NCBI GenBank assembly: GCA_965216255.1
Contig: OZ244148.1
Span: forward strand, 3,224,001-3,288,000
Direction of reading: 5' to 3'
DNA length: 64,000 nt
Origin: G965216255 sp965216255
GTDB lineage: Bacteria > Bacteroidota > Rhodothermia > Rhodothermales > Bin80
Positions within the stretch are counted from its first letter, which is position 1; each line of letters starts with the position of its first letter. Made by a program: the position numbers and the translations under genes. The notes under the pieces were generated by a model, which was not told where the DNA came from, did not search any database, and saw only the letters and a list, made by a program, of their open reading frames with translations. Of this stretch, positions 17,630 to 27,863 are shown piece by piece.

Positions 17630-20515
17630 ATGGCCGGCCCTCAGATAGTAATTCGCGGCGCGCGCGAGCACAATCTCAAGAATATAGATCTCGACATTCC
17701 CCGGGAGCAGCTCGTGGTCATCACGGGGCTGTCCGGCTCGGGCAAGAGCACACTTGCCTTTGACACGCTGTATGCAGAAGGTCAGCGGCGCTATCTGGAA
17801 AGCCTGAGCGCCTACGCCCGGCAGTTTCTGGGCATGATGGAACGCCCTGACGTGGACCGCATAGACGGCCTGTCTCCGGTCATCGCCATCGAACAGAAGA
17901 CCGTCTCACGCAACCCGCGTTCTACGGTTGGCACGGTCACGGAGATTTACGATTTCCTGCGCCTGCTCTTCGCGCGGGCTGCTACGGCTTATTCGCGGGT
18001 AAATGATACCCCACTGCGCAGGCAGTCAACGGATGAGATTATCGATGCGCTGCATGCACACGAAGACGGCTCGCTGGTTGTGCTCCTGTCGCCTTTAGTA
18101 CGCGGACGCAAAGGCCATTACCGCGAACTGTTCGAACACGTGGTCCAGCAGGGATTTACCCAAGTCCGCGTGGATGGCAAGCTGCGACCCATTACGCCGG
18201 GGATGCAGCTGGAGCGGTACAAGACCCATGATATCGAAGTCCTCGTGGATCGCATTCGCATTTCGAGGGACTGCCGCCCGCGACTGAGTCAGGGTGTGGA
18301 AATGGCTCTGAACCTGGGATCCGGAACGCTGGTGGCCATGCAGCCGGGCGACAAGGAGCGCATATTCAGCCGCCATCTGTACGATACGGCAACGGGCCTT
18401 TCGTATGACGAACCCTCGCCCAACACGTTTTCATTCAACTCGCCCTACGGCGCCTGCAAGGACTGCAATGGCCTGGGAGAAATCGCCGACATTGATCCCG
18501 AAGAGATTATTCCCGATTCGTCGCTTTCCATTCGGCAGGGCGGCCTGGAGCCGCTGGGCGTGCCGCGCAAGCAATGGATATTTGGCCAATTGCAGGCATT
18601 GGGCCGGGCATACGGCTTTGATTTCGACACACCTATGGCCAAAATCTCGCCGGAGGGGCACAAGGCCATTCTTCATGGTGCCGGGGAAAGTCAGTTCGAT
18701 ATTATTTATCAGTATCAGGGGCGGGAGATCACCTACAAGCATCGATTTGAGGGTGTCCTTGCCTTTATTCGCCATATACACGCCAATACCAACTCTTCGG
18801 CGAGGCGGCGGTGGGCCGAAGATTACATGCGCCCCGCCCCGTGCAGTACATGTGGCGGCAGCCGCCTGAAACCGGAGGCTCTCTTTTACAGGATTGCGGG
18901 GAAGACCATCACGGATATGGTTCGGATGGATATCGATTCGCTCGCCACTTTCCTGCGCAGCATCGATTTCGACGATCGCAAGCGGCGCATAGCGGCCCCG
19001 ATCATCAAGGAAATCATAGAGCGGCTTCAATTCATGGCGAACGTGGGCGTAGGCTACCTGTGCCTCAACCGCGTCGCCCGTTCGCTTTCGGGTGGTGAGA
19101 GCCAGCGCATACGCTTGGCAGCACAGATTGGGACGCAGCTCACGGGGGTACTGTACGTTTTGGACGAGCCTTCCATTGGGCTGCATGCCCGCGACAATCG
19201 CCAGCTCATTTCGTCACTGTGCCATCTGCGCGACCTCGGCAATTCCGTGTTGGTCGTAGAGCATGATCGGGAAATGATCGAAGCAGCGGACTTCGTAGTA
19301 GACCTAGGACCTGGCGCCGGAGAAGAGGGTGGATATGTTGTCGGTGCCGCTCCGCCTGGCGAGCTCCCGCAATTCAACAATGGGCATTCCAGCATGACGG
19401 CGGCCTATCTTTCTGGAGAGCGGCAAATCCCGGTAGCTGGAAGTCGCCGAATTCCTGGAAGCAAGTGTATAGTGCTTGACGGAGCTAGCGGGCACAACCT
19501 GAAGGGAGAGGCTCTCACATTGCCTCTCGGTCTTTTCATATGCGTAACGGGCGTTAGTGGTTCGGGTAAGAGTTCGCTGATCAACCAAACGCTGTACCCC
19601 GTTCTTGCCAGGCATTTTCATCGGGCCAGGTCCAGGCCGCTGCCTTACACTGCAATCAGCGGTCTGGAGTATGTAGACAAGGTAATAGACATCGATCAAA
19701 ACCCCATCGGCCGGACGCCGCGCTCCAATCCGGCCACGTATACGGGACTCTTTGATCTAATCCGTGACCTGTTTGCCCAGTTGCAGGAATCGAAGATCCG
19801 CGGTTATGGAAAGGGACGCTTTTCGTTTAACGTAAAGGGTGGAAGGTGCGAGAAGTGCTCTGGAGCGGGGGTGGTAAAGCTGGAGATGAACTTCCTGCCG
19901 AATGTATACGTGGAGTGCGAGGTCTGCGAGGGCCACCGCTATAATCGCGAAACCCTCGACGTACGCTACAAGGAAAAGAACATTTATGAAGTGCTCGACA
20001 TGACGGTAGAGGGGGCGCTTGCCTTCTTCACGCATCTGCCGCGCATAAGTCGCAAGCTGGAGACGCTGCATGCCGTTGGTCTCGGATATATTCGGCTTGG
20101 CCAGCCCTCGACGACGATTTCCGGAGGAGAGGCACAGCGTATAAAACTCTCCCGCGAACTTTCTCGTCCCGGCACGGGAGACACGCTTTATATTCTGGAT
20201 GAACCAACAACAGGGCTTCATTTTGAGGACATCCGTTATCTTCTTGCCGTCCTGCAGGCGCTCGTGGATAAGGGCAACACCGTCCTGGTTATCGAACATA
20301 ACATGGACGTGGTCAAGGTTGCAGACCATGTAATTGACTTGGGGCCCGAAGGCGGTCTGGCCGGAGGTTACATTCTGTTTGCGGGCAGTCCCGAAGAACT
20401 GGCCAAAACAGGCACGGATACGGGCCACGCGCTTCGGAAGGAGTTCCTCCGCGGTGCCAGCATCAAGGACAAGAACATGGACCTGCATGCCACTGGCGAT
20501 ATTGTGCCAGAGTAG
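17630..20515 (+). CDS. uvrA: Excinuclease ABC subunit A
   Basis: The 961-residue protein shows both ABC modules of UvrA: Walker A GLSGSGKST near residue 32 and GVSGSGKSS near 640, signatures LSGGESQRIR and ISGGEAQRIK, and the zinc-binding segments around CKDCNGLG, CSTCGGSR and CEKCSGAG / CEVCEGHR. Together with UvrB it recognises bulky DNA lesions in nucleotide excision repair. Length and domain order are those of the full-length protein. Confidence 0.97.
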   Translation: MAGPQIVIRGAREHNLKNIDLDIPREQLVVITGLSGSGKSTLAFDTLYAEGQRRYLESLSAYARQFLGMMERPDVDRIDGLSPVIAIEQKTVSRNPRSTVGTVTEIYDFLRLLFARAATAYSRVNDTPLRRQSTDEIIDALHAHEDGSLVVLLSPLVRGRKGHYRELFEHVVQQGFTQVRVDGKLRPITPGMQLERYKTHDIEVLVDRIRISRDCRPRLSQGVEMALNLGSGTLVAMQPGDKERIFSRHLYDTATGLSYDEPSPNTFSFNSPYGACKDCNGLGEIADIDPEEIIPDSSLSIRQGGLEPLGVPRKQWIFGQLQALGRAYGFDFDTPMAKISPEGHKAILHGAGESQFDIIYQYQGREITYKHRFEGVLAFIRHIHANTNSSARRRWAEDYMRPAPCSTCGGSRLKPEALFYRIAGKTITDMVRMDIDSLATFLRSIDFDDRKRRIAAPIIKEIIERLQFMANVGVGYLCLNRVARSLSGGESQRIRLAAQIGTQLTGVLYVLDEPSIGLHARDNRQLISSLCHLRDLGNSVLVVEHDREMIEAADFVVDLGPGAGEEGGYVVGAAPPGELPQFNNGHSSMTAAYLSGERQIPVAGSRRIPGSKCIVLDGASGHNLKGEALTLPLGLFICVTGVSGSGKSSLINQTLYPVLARHFHRARSRPLPYTAISGLEYVDKVIDIDQNPIGRTPRSNPATYTGLFDLIRDLFAQLQESKIRGYGKGRFSFNVKGGRCEKCSGAGVVKLEMNFLPNVYVECEVCEGHRYNRETLDVRYKEKNIYEVLDMTVEGALAFFTHLPRISRKLETLHAVGLGYIRLGQPSTTISGGEAQRIKLSRELSRPGTGDTLYILDEPTTGLHFEDIRYLLAVLQALVDKGNTVLVIEHNMDVVKVADHVIDLGPEGGLAGGYILFAGSPEELAKTGTDTGHALRKEFLRGASIKDKNMDLHATGDIVPE

Positions 20516-20633
20516 GTTTCGCCCTGGGCCTTGCTTCTTGCGGATCAAATTGTTCGTGGTGGCGCATGAGAATGAATGGCAGGCTGGACAATCCTGGCGG
20601 GATCTTCCATTTCTATGCAATAGCATCAGTATC

Positions 20634-23041
20634 ATGAAATTGCGCGCCGTATCCGTTCTAGCCTTGTTCGTGGCCCTGGTCAGCCAGCATGCGGAGGCGG
20701 GGCAGCAGACGTATCAGCATCCACCCGAGAGCCTTGCTCAGCTGGTGGATGCGCCGATCACGCCCGCCGTTCGACCGACCCCGGATGGCCAAATGCTGCT
20801 ATTGTTGCATCGGCCGAGTTTTCCGTCCATTGCAGAATGCGCGCAGCAAGAGCTGCGGTTAGCAGGCACGCGCATCAACCCGGCCGTGCTCAAGCAGGGC
20901 CGGGTATTCTGCGCAGCTGGGCCTGATGAGGCTGGCAGAGGACGAGGAACGCGCCATTACCAGGCCACCCGGACGAGGCGCGCATTCGCAGTGTGCAGGG
21001 CTCTCCCGACGGCACGCATATCGCCTAAACGGTAGACGTCTCGGACCGCATTGACCTCTATGTCGCCGACGTCGCTAGTGCTACGAGCCGACGCCTGCTC
21101 AACATGGTGATCAACCATGCGGGGTCCGGGGTGCCATTCCGCTGGGTATCGGACAGTAGGTCCCTGGTGGTTCGAACGGTGCCTCGTGGCCGAGGCCCGA
21201 TTCCGGGACCGCCAACGGTACCCGAGGGCCCCGTTGTCCAGGAAAACCTGGGTGAGGTGGCGCCGGCACGGACCTACCAGGACTTGCTCAAGAATCCGCA
21301 CGATTAAGCGCTATTCAGGCAATTCATGCAAGTGGCCCTTGTGTACGTTGCGGCAGACGGGGCTGCTCAGCCCATGGGAGAACCCGGCCTCATTGCGGAT
21401 GCCCGTCCGTTTCCCGATGGAAGGGCCGTGCTCGTGGAACACGTGCACGAACCGTTTTCCTATTTGGTACCCGCATGCCGTTGCATAGTCTGACCGTGTA
21501 CGAAAGGGGCGGCGGACCGCTCCGCGAGATTGCCCGGCTGCCGCTAACCAAAGACGTCCCCACGGCGTTTGGATGGGTTCCCACGGGGCCACGGTCCATA
21601 GCATGGCGCGCAGATGCTCCTGCGACGCTGGTATGGGTTGATGTGCTCGCTAACGGTGATGTATGGGAGGAAACTGCGTATAGGGACGCGGTATTGGAGG
21701 CCCCGTTTCACGGATCTCCCGTGTCGCTGGTGACATTGCCTCTGCGCTAGGCGGGCATCACCTGGGGGGGGGGGGGGGATTCTAATGCACTCATGCGGGA
21801 ATCCTGGTGGACAAGCCGCAAGGCCCGTACGTACCGTATTGACCCCGGCGACCCGGGAGCAACGCCGCACCTTCTGTTTGAAGTCTCAACGGAGGACCGG
21901 TATGCAGATCCCGGCTACCCGCTGACCCGGTGCACCGAGCAAGGCATTTCCGTACTACGCTTGGACAACATATCTTACCGGTCAGGGAGCCGCGCCGGAA
22001 GGCAACCGCCCGTTTCTGCGCCGGCTGGACCTCGAATCCGGTGAAGTGGAGGAGCTCTTCCGCAGCCGTGCCCCGTACTACGAGCGGCCGATAGATCTGG
22101 TGGACGATCCGCGAGACGGCTACGGACCCGCCAAATTATTAGGTGCGTGACTTGGACGCTCGTACGGCCGAAGCCGCCACCGCTCATCCCTTTCCCGACC
22201 TTGCTGCAATTCATAGGGAGCCGATACAATACCAGCGGGAGGGTGGCGTGCCGCTCAGTGCTACGCTGTACCTTTCGGCTGGGCACGATCCGGCTCGCGG
22301 CGGGCCGCTGCCGGGCCTGGTCTGGGCGTATACGAGAGAATTCAAGAGCGCCGGCGCTGCGGGACCGCTTACCGACTCGCCCTACCCATTCCAGCGGGTA
22401 AGCTATTGGGGCGCCATTCCATACGTAACCCAGGGATACGCAGTTACTGACAATGCCTCGATGCCCGTTATAGGCGAAGGCGGCGCCCTGCCGAACGATT
22501 CATTCAGGGACCAGCTTGTTGCCAACGCGAAAGCCGCTATGGACGAAGGCGTTCCGTCGGGGCGGGCTCGATCCGGATCGCGTGCCGGTGGGAGGCCATT
22601 CGTACGGAGCCTTCATGACGGCGAACCTGTTGGCGCACTCGGAACTCTTTCGAGCTGGCATAGCAAGAAGCGGTGTTCACGACTGCACGCTGACGCCCTT
22701 TGGTGCTCAGGCGGAGGAACGGTTATACTCTGAAGCGCCGGAGATCTACCATTAACATGTCACCGTTCATTTACGCAGACAAGGTGAACGAGCCTGTGTT
22801 GCTCATCCACGGAGAGGCGGACAACATCTCAGGAGGGTTTCCTCTGCAGAGCCGTCGGTATTACAACGCGTTCAAGGGCCTTGGGAAGACTGCCCGTCGG
22901 GTCATGCTTCCGCATGAAAGCCTCGGCTACCGGGCGAGGCAATCCATCCCGCACATGTTGTGGGAGACCCACCAATGGCCGGAGACCTACGTAAAAAACG
23001 CCCCGCCCCCGATGCGTCTGGAAGAACCTTCGGGCCCTTGA
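20634..23041 (+). pseudogene. S9-family (prolyl-oligopeptidase-type) serine peptidase, decayed
   Basis: Fragments of one exported S9 peptidase lie in order but in changing frames. They are a signal peptide and propeller start (MKLRAVSVLALFVALVSQHA then SLAQLVDAPITPAVRPTPDG), a middle part (VSDSRSLVVRTVPRG, QENLGEVAPARTYQDLLKNP followed by a TAA), the catalytic serine region (VPVGGHSYGAFMTANLLAHS) and the C-terminal histidine/aspartate region (VNEPVLLIHGEADN). At least four frame changes and several stops separate them. A run of 15 G bases at 21764-21778 sits in the damaged part. The gene cannot make an active enzyme as read here. Confidence 0.85.
21764..21778. repeat. 15-base poly-G tract inside the S9 peptidase pseudogene
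   Basis: Fifteen consecutive G bases occur on the plus strand within the damaged middle of the S9 peptidase gene. Such a tract slips easily during replication and sequencing. It may be a phase-variation tract, a by-product of decay, or partly an assembly error in length. Confidence 0.9.
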
Positions 23042-23075
23042 CGGCTCCAATGGGCGACCAACGGACCGGTATTGG

Positions 23076-24392
23076 TCAGCTCTTCGTAGGCTCGGGCAGG
23101 CCGTTTGCTACCACGTTCTCCATCGCTTCGACGAACCGGTCCAGCTCTTCCAGGGTAGTGAATACGTTGGCCGTCACACGCAGGCCTTCGAATTCGTCAT
23201 GGACTATGGGGGTGGCGATGATGCGGTGGGCCGCCCAAAGGTGCTCGCCCAATTCTACCGTGTTGACTCCTTTGATTTGTACGGTGCCTATGCAGCAGGA
23301 GAAATCCGGCTTTAAGCTGGTATGGAGCCGCACACGATCATGCTTCAATAGAGGCTTGGCCCAATAATCCCGCAGGTAGCGCAGCCGCTCCTCCTTGCGC
23401 CGGGCACCTATCCCCTGGTGTAAAGTCAGGGCTTCTGCAATAGCGACGAAATTGGCAGCGGGATGCGTGCCGATTTCCTCGAATTTCCTGATGTCGTCGT
23501 CCATAATTTCCGGCGCTGCCATGAGCGGCCAGAGGCCGGATATCTTGGCCTTTCGAACATACAGCAGACCGGTACCGTGCGGGGCCAAGAGCCACTTGTG
23601 GAGGCTGGTGGCATAGTAGTCGCAGTCCAGGTCCTTATGCGTGAACTCGAAATGTCCGAACGCGTGCGCTCCGTCAACGATGACAGGAATGCCTCGGGCC
23701 CGGGCCATCTGCACTACGCCTTTAACCGGCAGGATCTGGCCGGTGATATTGATCATGTGGCACATCAGGATTAGCCGGGTTCTGGGCGTAATGTGCTCTT
23801 CGAATAGACGCACGATTTCTTGTGGATCTTCGGCCGGAATCGGTACAGAAAATTGCCGGAGGACCATGCCTTCTCGGCGTTCCCGCTGCTTGAAGGTGGT
23901 GAGCATGCGACCGTAGTCCTGCGTTGTAGTCAGGACTTCGTCTCCGCGCTTCAGGTCCATGCCTAGCTGACAGATCTGTAGACCTTCAGAAGCATTACGC
24001 GTAATTGCGATTTCCTCTGCACTGCATCCGAATGTACGGGCCAGTCGCTGCCGTACTCCTTCCCGCTGGGGTTCCAGAATACGCCACATGGTATAGACGG
24101 GAGCCTCGTTCGAGTAATCGAGGTGCCCCTTCATGGCTTCCTGTACAATGGTCGGTGATGGGCTAACGCCCCCGCTATTGAGGTTGATAAGGCTGCGGTC
24201 AACGGAGAAAGCCTGCTGTACATCCAGCCAGAAGGACTCGTCGCGGGCCGTTTCAGCCGGGTTGGCATTCACGGCAGCCAAACGCTCGACGAGTCCCGTT
24301 GCGGCTCCGGGGCTGAGAGTGGCACCCAACATGGCGGCTGCCGCAGGGCTGCCTGCCGTTCGTAGGAATTGTCGTCGACTGCTCATGTCCAT
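23076..24392 (-). CDS. Tat-exported class V aminotransferase (isopenicillin-N-epimerase-like)
   Basis: The 438-residue protein starts with a twin-arginine signal (SSRRQFLRTAG, then an alanine-rich stretch) and continues as a fold-type I PLP enzyme. The PLP lysine lies in SLHKWLLAPHGTG, and the conserved aspartate in VIVDGAHAFGHF. Related proteins are annotated as isopenicillin-N epimerase-like or cysteine-desulfurase-like aminotransferases, but the substrate is not known. Export through Tat fits a cofactor bound before transport. The start is the ATG at 24392, just ahead of the RR motif. Confidence 0.82.
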   Translation of the reverse strand: MDMSSRRQFLRTAGSPAAAAMLGATLSPGAATGLVERLAAVNANPAETARDESFWLDVQQAFSVDRSLINLNSGGVSPSPTIVQEAMKGHLDYSNEAPVYTMWRILEPQREGVRQRLARTFGCSAEEIAITRNASEGLQICQLGMDLKRGDEVLTTTQDYGRMLTTFKQRERREGMVLRQFSVPIPAEDPQEIVRLFEEHITPRTRLILMCHMINITGQILPVKGVVQMARARGIPVIVDGAHAFGHFEFTHKDLDCDYYATSLHKWLLAPHGTGLLYVRKAKISGLWPLMAAPEIMDDDIRKFEEIGTHPAANFVAIAEALTLHQGIGARRKEERLRYLRDYWAKPLLKHDRVRLHTSLKPDFSCCIGTVQIKGVNTVELGEHLWAAHRIIATPIVHDEFEGLRVTANVFTTLEELDRFVEAMENVVANGLPEPTKS

Positions 24393-24508
24393 ACCTCGCC
24401 CAGTAAAAAGGTTGTAGATCCACAAGACACAATGTACATAACGAACCACTAATCCTGCGGCAGTAGTACCTTACCTGAATCCAGGCCGAGTAAACAGTCA
24501 CGTCCAAA

Positions 24509-25576
24509 ATGCAACCAAGGAATTCCCGAAAGATGTGGTGGGCACTCGTTTGCTTTCTGCCGGGCATTATTCGGTGCACGGCGGTTGGGGGCACGGACGG
24601 ACCAAATCAGAATGCCAGGATTCAGTCAATCACGCTGGATGCCCGCCGTGCGCCGGATCCGGAGGTATTGGAGCGTCTGCACGATATAGGCACCACGCAC
24701 ATTACGCTGATCCAGTTTGGATTCCAGCGAAGGATCGAAGAGCCTGCCATTCGGATGAATCCCGACGCGAATTGGTTCAGCGAAAGCACCCATGGGATTC
24801 GCGGGCTGGCCCGGCAGGCCGCCTTGCTGCAGATGGGCATTATTCTAAAGCCGCACATCTGGGTAGGTCGGTACAGTGCCGATGGTCAGACGCGCGCCGA
24901 CATTGGGTACGAGTCGGAGGCGGAGTGGCTGGCCTGGGAGTCGGATTACCGGGAGCTAGTACTGTATTATGCCAGTCTGGCCGAGGAGATTGATGCCGCC
25001 ATGTTCGTTATCGGTACCGAGCTCTCCAGAGCTGCACTGGAGCGCGATAAATTCTGGCGTCGCCTTGCCCACGAAGTCCGGCAGCAATACGGCGGGCCGA
25101 TCACGTATGCGGCGAACTGGTGGGAAGAATTTGAGCACATTGCGTTCTGGGAGGAACTGGATTTTATTGGGATCCAGGCCTACTTCGAATTAAGCAAGGA
25201 GAATGACCCTTCGGTTGCAGAGCTGCAGGAGGGATGGAGGCCGTACAAGGCAGCCATTCAGCACCTCTCCAACTCCACGGGCCGTCCCGTGCTGTTTACC
25301 GAGATTGGTTATCGCAATGTCCCGGATGCGGCTGCGGTGCCTTGGCGATGGCCTTCGCGTGACGAGATCGGTACCGTGGAGCCAGCAGACGAACTTCAGG
25401 CACGGCTCTACGACGTATTTTTTGACAATTTCTGGGATGAGCCATGGTTTGCCGGGGCCATTCTCTGGAAGTGGAACGCAGATGCAGTTGGTCGCAGCAA
25501 CCGTCTCGATTTCTCGCCTAGTGGAAAGCCGGCGGAAGAGGTCATAGAAAAGTGGTTCGCGAAGGCAAATCGCTAG
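24509..25576 (+). CDS. Glycoside hydrolase, GH113-like TIM barrel
   Basis: The 355-residue protein has an N-terminal hydrophobic segment (WWALVCFLPGIIRC) that could be a signal peptide, and then a (beta/alpha)8 fold of the GH113 type. The likely acid/base glutamate is Glu171 in FVIGTELSR, and the nucleophile Glu265 in VLFTEIGYRN; both lie at the strand ends where the family has them. Characterised GH113 enzymes are beta-mannanases, but substrate use cannot be read from sequence. The gene is divergent from the aminotransferase. Confidence 0.7.
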   Translation: MQPRNSRKMWWALVCFLPGIIRCTAVGGTDGPNQNARIQSITLDARRAPDPEVLERLHDIGTTHITLIQFGFQRRIEEPAIRMNPDANWFSESTHGIRGLARQAALLQMGIILKPHIWVGRYSADGQTRADIGYESEAEWLAWESDYRELVLYYASLAEEIDAAMFVIGTELSRAALERDKFWRRLAHEVRQQYGGPITYAANWWEEFEHIAFWEELDFIGIQAYFELSKENDPSVAELQEGWRPYKAAIQHLSNSTGRPVLFTEIGYRNVPDAAAVPWRWPSRDEIGTVEPADELQARLYDVFFDNFWDEPWFAGAILWKWNADAVGRSNRLDFSPSGKPAEEVIEKWFAKANR

Positions 25577-25764
25577 CATCGCGCAGAAGCCGAAAGCTGA
25601 TGCGAGGTCAGGATTCTGCAATTCGGGACCGTGTATGGCGAACCGACTCCGAATGCTTCCCGTTTACCGTTGTACTGTCTTCACGATATGGTGCAAAATA
25701 CAGTTGCGGATGCTGTTTGCAATTTCGCCAATGGCTCTACGGTAAGTGCTGGTCTGGGTAAACG

Positions 25765-26028
25765 ATGCGCGTAGAGGATATGCAGAAAATAGGCCCACAG
25801 TCGACTGAATGGCTGTATGCGGCGGGTATTTACACTAGGGAGGACCTCAAGGCCATTGGTCCCGTCTTTGCTTACGAGGTCCTGAAATACTAGCGGCCGG
25901 AACACGTTACTCGCATGCTGTTGTACGCACTGAAGAGTGCCGTGGATGATCTGCTGATCGGCGAGCTATCAGCGGAAGCCAAGGTGCAGCTTTTGCAAGA
26001 TGCCGAAGCCCTGCTAGAGATCAGGTGA
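25765..26028 (+). pseudogene. TfoX C-terminal-domain protein with in-frame TAG
   Basis: Read through, this gives an 87-residue TfoX-C domain protein: MRVEDMQKIGPQSTEWLYAA, then GIYTREDLKAIGPVFAYEVL, KY, a TAG stop at 25891-25893, then RPEHVTRMLLYALKSAVDDL and LIGELSAEAKVQLLQDAEAL. Both sides of the stop belong to the same domain (a helix-hairpin-helix-like fold), and no frame change is needed. The gene therefore carries a single nonsense change. The next gene (MmcQ/YjbR) starts 3 bases after its original stop. Confidence 0.75.
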
Positions 26029-26031
26029 CCG

Positions 26032-26391
26032 ATGGACATGTTCGCCGTCTACGAATACGCCTGTGCAATGCGCGGTGCCTCGGCATCCCGGCCCTTCGGT
26101 CCTCAGGCGGTGGTCTTGAAAGTGATGGAAAAAGTGTTTGCACTGGTGGGTATCGAGCGGCTGCCTCCCACTGTTACACTAAAGTGTGATCCTGACCGCG
26201 CCGCGGATTTAAGGGAACGTTACGCCGCAGTGCGTGAGGGCTACCATATGAACAAACGGCACTGGATTACGCTGTCGCTCGACGGAACGATTCCGTCGAG
26301 CGAAATAGCGGCCTTGTTAGACCATTCGTATGATCTGGTAGTGGCCGGGTTGCGGGTGGAAGATAGGCGTTGCCTTCGTAGCAAAATCTGA
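26032..26391 (+). CDS. MmcQ/YjbR family DNA-binding-like protein
   Basis: The 119-residue protein matches the MmcQ/YjbR family (CyaY-like fold): an N-terminal helix, RPFGPQAVVLKVMEKVFAL, PTVTLKCDPDRAADLRERY, and the family hallmark GYHMNKRHWITL with a C-terminal SYDLVVAGL. Members are small cytosolic proteins of uncertain role, and DNA binding has been proposed. It appears to be the second gene of a pair with the broken TfoX-C gene. A perfect 12-bp hairpin lies inside its coding sequence. Confidence 0.85.
   Translation: MDMFAVYEYACAMRGASASRPFGPQAVVLKVMEKVFALVGIERLPPTVTLKCDPDRAADLRERYAAVREGYHMNKRHWITLSLDGTIPSSEIAALLDHSYDLVVAGLRVEDRRCLRSKI
26276..26302 (+). repeat. Perfect 12-bp hairpin inside the MmcQ/YjbR gene
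   Basis: The arms CGCTCGACGGAA and TTCCGTCGAGCG are perfectly complementary with a 3-base loop CGA. They encode an unremarkable stretch of the protein (SLDGTIPSSE). A stem this long and tight within a coding region is unusual and would be stable in the mRNA. Confidence 0.85.
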
Positions 26392-26417
26392 TCAGGACCA
26401 ACGCCCAATCATCTCCC

Positions 26418-27863
26418 TCACCGGGCAAGGACGACGCGCCGGCTTTCTGCGCTGATACCGTCCAGCAGCATTCGTACAAGGTACACGCCGGGAGGCAGCT
26501 GTCGTGTCTCGTTTGCCCGCCCATCCCACTGGACCGTGTGTGTTCCGGCCGGCACGACCTGCTGGATCAGCGACCGTACACGGCGCCCCTGCAGCGTAAA
26601 GACGGCCAGGTCAACACGTGCCGGTTCAGTAAGCGCATAGGTAAGGCTTGTGGCGTGCGTGAACGGATTTGGATATGCGGTTCCAAAGTGCGCGCGATCT
26701 GTGGGCACCTCTTCCATCGATGTATTCGTAGGCGTAAATCGATAAATCTGCCCGTCAAAGGCGCAAACATACAATTCGTTGGCTTCGTCAACGCCGAAAG
26801 CGGCGATATTGAGGCTCGTGTCCAATAGCTCAAGGTTTCGGTAGTGCGGCTCGCTGTCGACATCCAGCCCCCAGATGCGTCCGTCCACGTAGTCGGCATA
26901 AATGTACTGTCCCTGAAGTTCGGGTACCGAGCCTCCGCGATATACATGGCCGCCCGTAATCGACTTGGCCTGCCCGCCGTGCGCGTACTCATGGATCGGC
27001 ATCGTCAGCCCGGCGCGGTTGCAGCCGGCAGGGGGCTGGAAGCAATGCGCGCCCTCCATGACGTTCCAACCGTAGTTGGCGCCAGGCTTGATAAGGTTGA
27101 TTTCCTCATATGCGTTTTGGCCGACATCGGCGGCATACAGAAGGCCGGTCTTGGTGTCGAAACCGAAGCGCCAAGGATTGCGCAGCCCGTATGCGAATAT
27201 TTCCTCACGGAAGCCGCTGCTGTTCCCCGAAAACGGGTTGTCGGCCGGAATGCCGTATGGCACGCCAGCGTCGACGTCAATGCGTAGTATGGTACCCAGC
27301 AGCGTCGTGCGGTCCTGGCCGTTCCTGAACCTGTCATTTGCTCCGCCACCGTCCCCCAGTCCGATATACAGGTATCCATCGGGCCCAAACGTAACCTGGC
27401 CGCCATTGTGATTGCCAGCTGGCTGGGGTACGCTAAGAATGGTCTCCTCACTGCCGCTGTCGGCTGCACCTGACTCGAGCACCCGGTAGCGTGCAAGGAT
27501 AGAACGGCGAGGGTTTGAGGCCGTATAGTAGACGTAGAATGCCCCGTTGTCCGCAAACTTGGGGTGAAAGACAAGACCCAGGAGTCCTTCTTCGTTGTCC
27601 CGGTCCCGGACACGGTCCCGGATGTCTAGAAACGTTTCTGCAGCAGCCCTGTCTGGCTGCAGCACCTTGATGACGCCAGCCTGCTCAACGACAAACAGGC
27701 GATTTGTACCGTCGCCGGCGTGCTGGAGGTCAACAGGGCGTGTAAAGCGTATTCCCGGAAAGGCGACCTCCAGTGTTTGCGGCTGCTGCGCGCGGGTGGA
27801 GGAAGCGTTGCAACCTCCTAGGAAGACCACGAGAATGGTCGCGGCACGTACTCGTGCGCTCAT
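26418..27863 (-). CDS. Secreted PQQ-type sugar dehydrogenase with C-terminal sorting domain
   Basis: The 481-residue protein has a lipoprotein-like N-terminus (MSARVRAATILVVFLGG then Cys), a six-bladed glucose/sorbosone dehydrogenase propeller (about 40-390; NEEGLLGLVFHPKF, DGYLYIGLGDGGG, YGLRNPWRFGFD, GANYGWNVMEG) and a C-terminal FlgD-like/T9SS-type beta domain (GTAYPNPFTHATSLTYALTE, GTHTVQWDGR, PPGVYLVRML). Family members oxidise aldoses in the periplasm with PQQ. The C-terminal domain suggests delivery to the cell surface, as in Bacteroidota. The ATG at 27863 is preferred over a longer, arginine-rich extension. Confidence 0.85.
   Translation of the reverse strand: MSARVRAATILVVFLGGCNASSTRAQQPQTLEVAFPGIRFTRPVDLQHAGDGTNRLFVVEQAGVIKVLQPDRAAAETFLDIRDRVRDRDNEEGLLGLVFHPKFADNGAFYVYYTASNPRRSILARYRVLESGAADSGSEETILSVPQPAGNHNGGQVTFGPDGYLYIGLGDGGGANDRFRNGQDRTTLLGTILRIDVDAGVPYGIPADNPFSGNSSGFREEIFAYGLRNPWRFGFDTKTGLLYAADVGQNAYEEINLIKPGANYGWNVMEGAHCFQPPAGCNRAGLTMPIHEYAHGGQAKSITGGHVYRGGSVPELQGQYIYADYVDGRIWGLDVDSEPHYRNLELLDTSLNIAAFGVDEANELYVCAFDGQIYRFTPTNTSMEEVPTDRAHFGTAYPNPFTHATSLTYALTEPARVDLAVFTLQGRRVRSLIQQVVPAGTHTVQWDGRANETRQLPPGVYLVRMLLDGISAESRRVVLAR

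Noticed and set aside
25891..25893. TAG read as pyrrolysine in the TfoX-C gene
   Set aside because: No pyrrolysine genes are visible, the position is not a known Pyl site, and other genes here use TAG as a normal stop.
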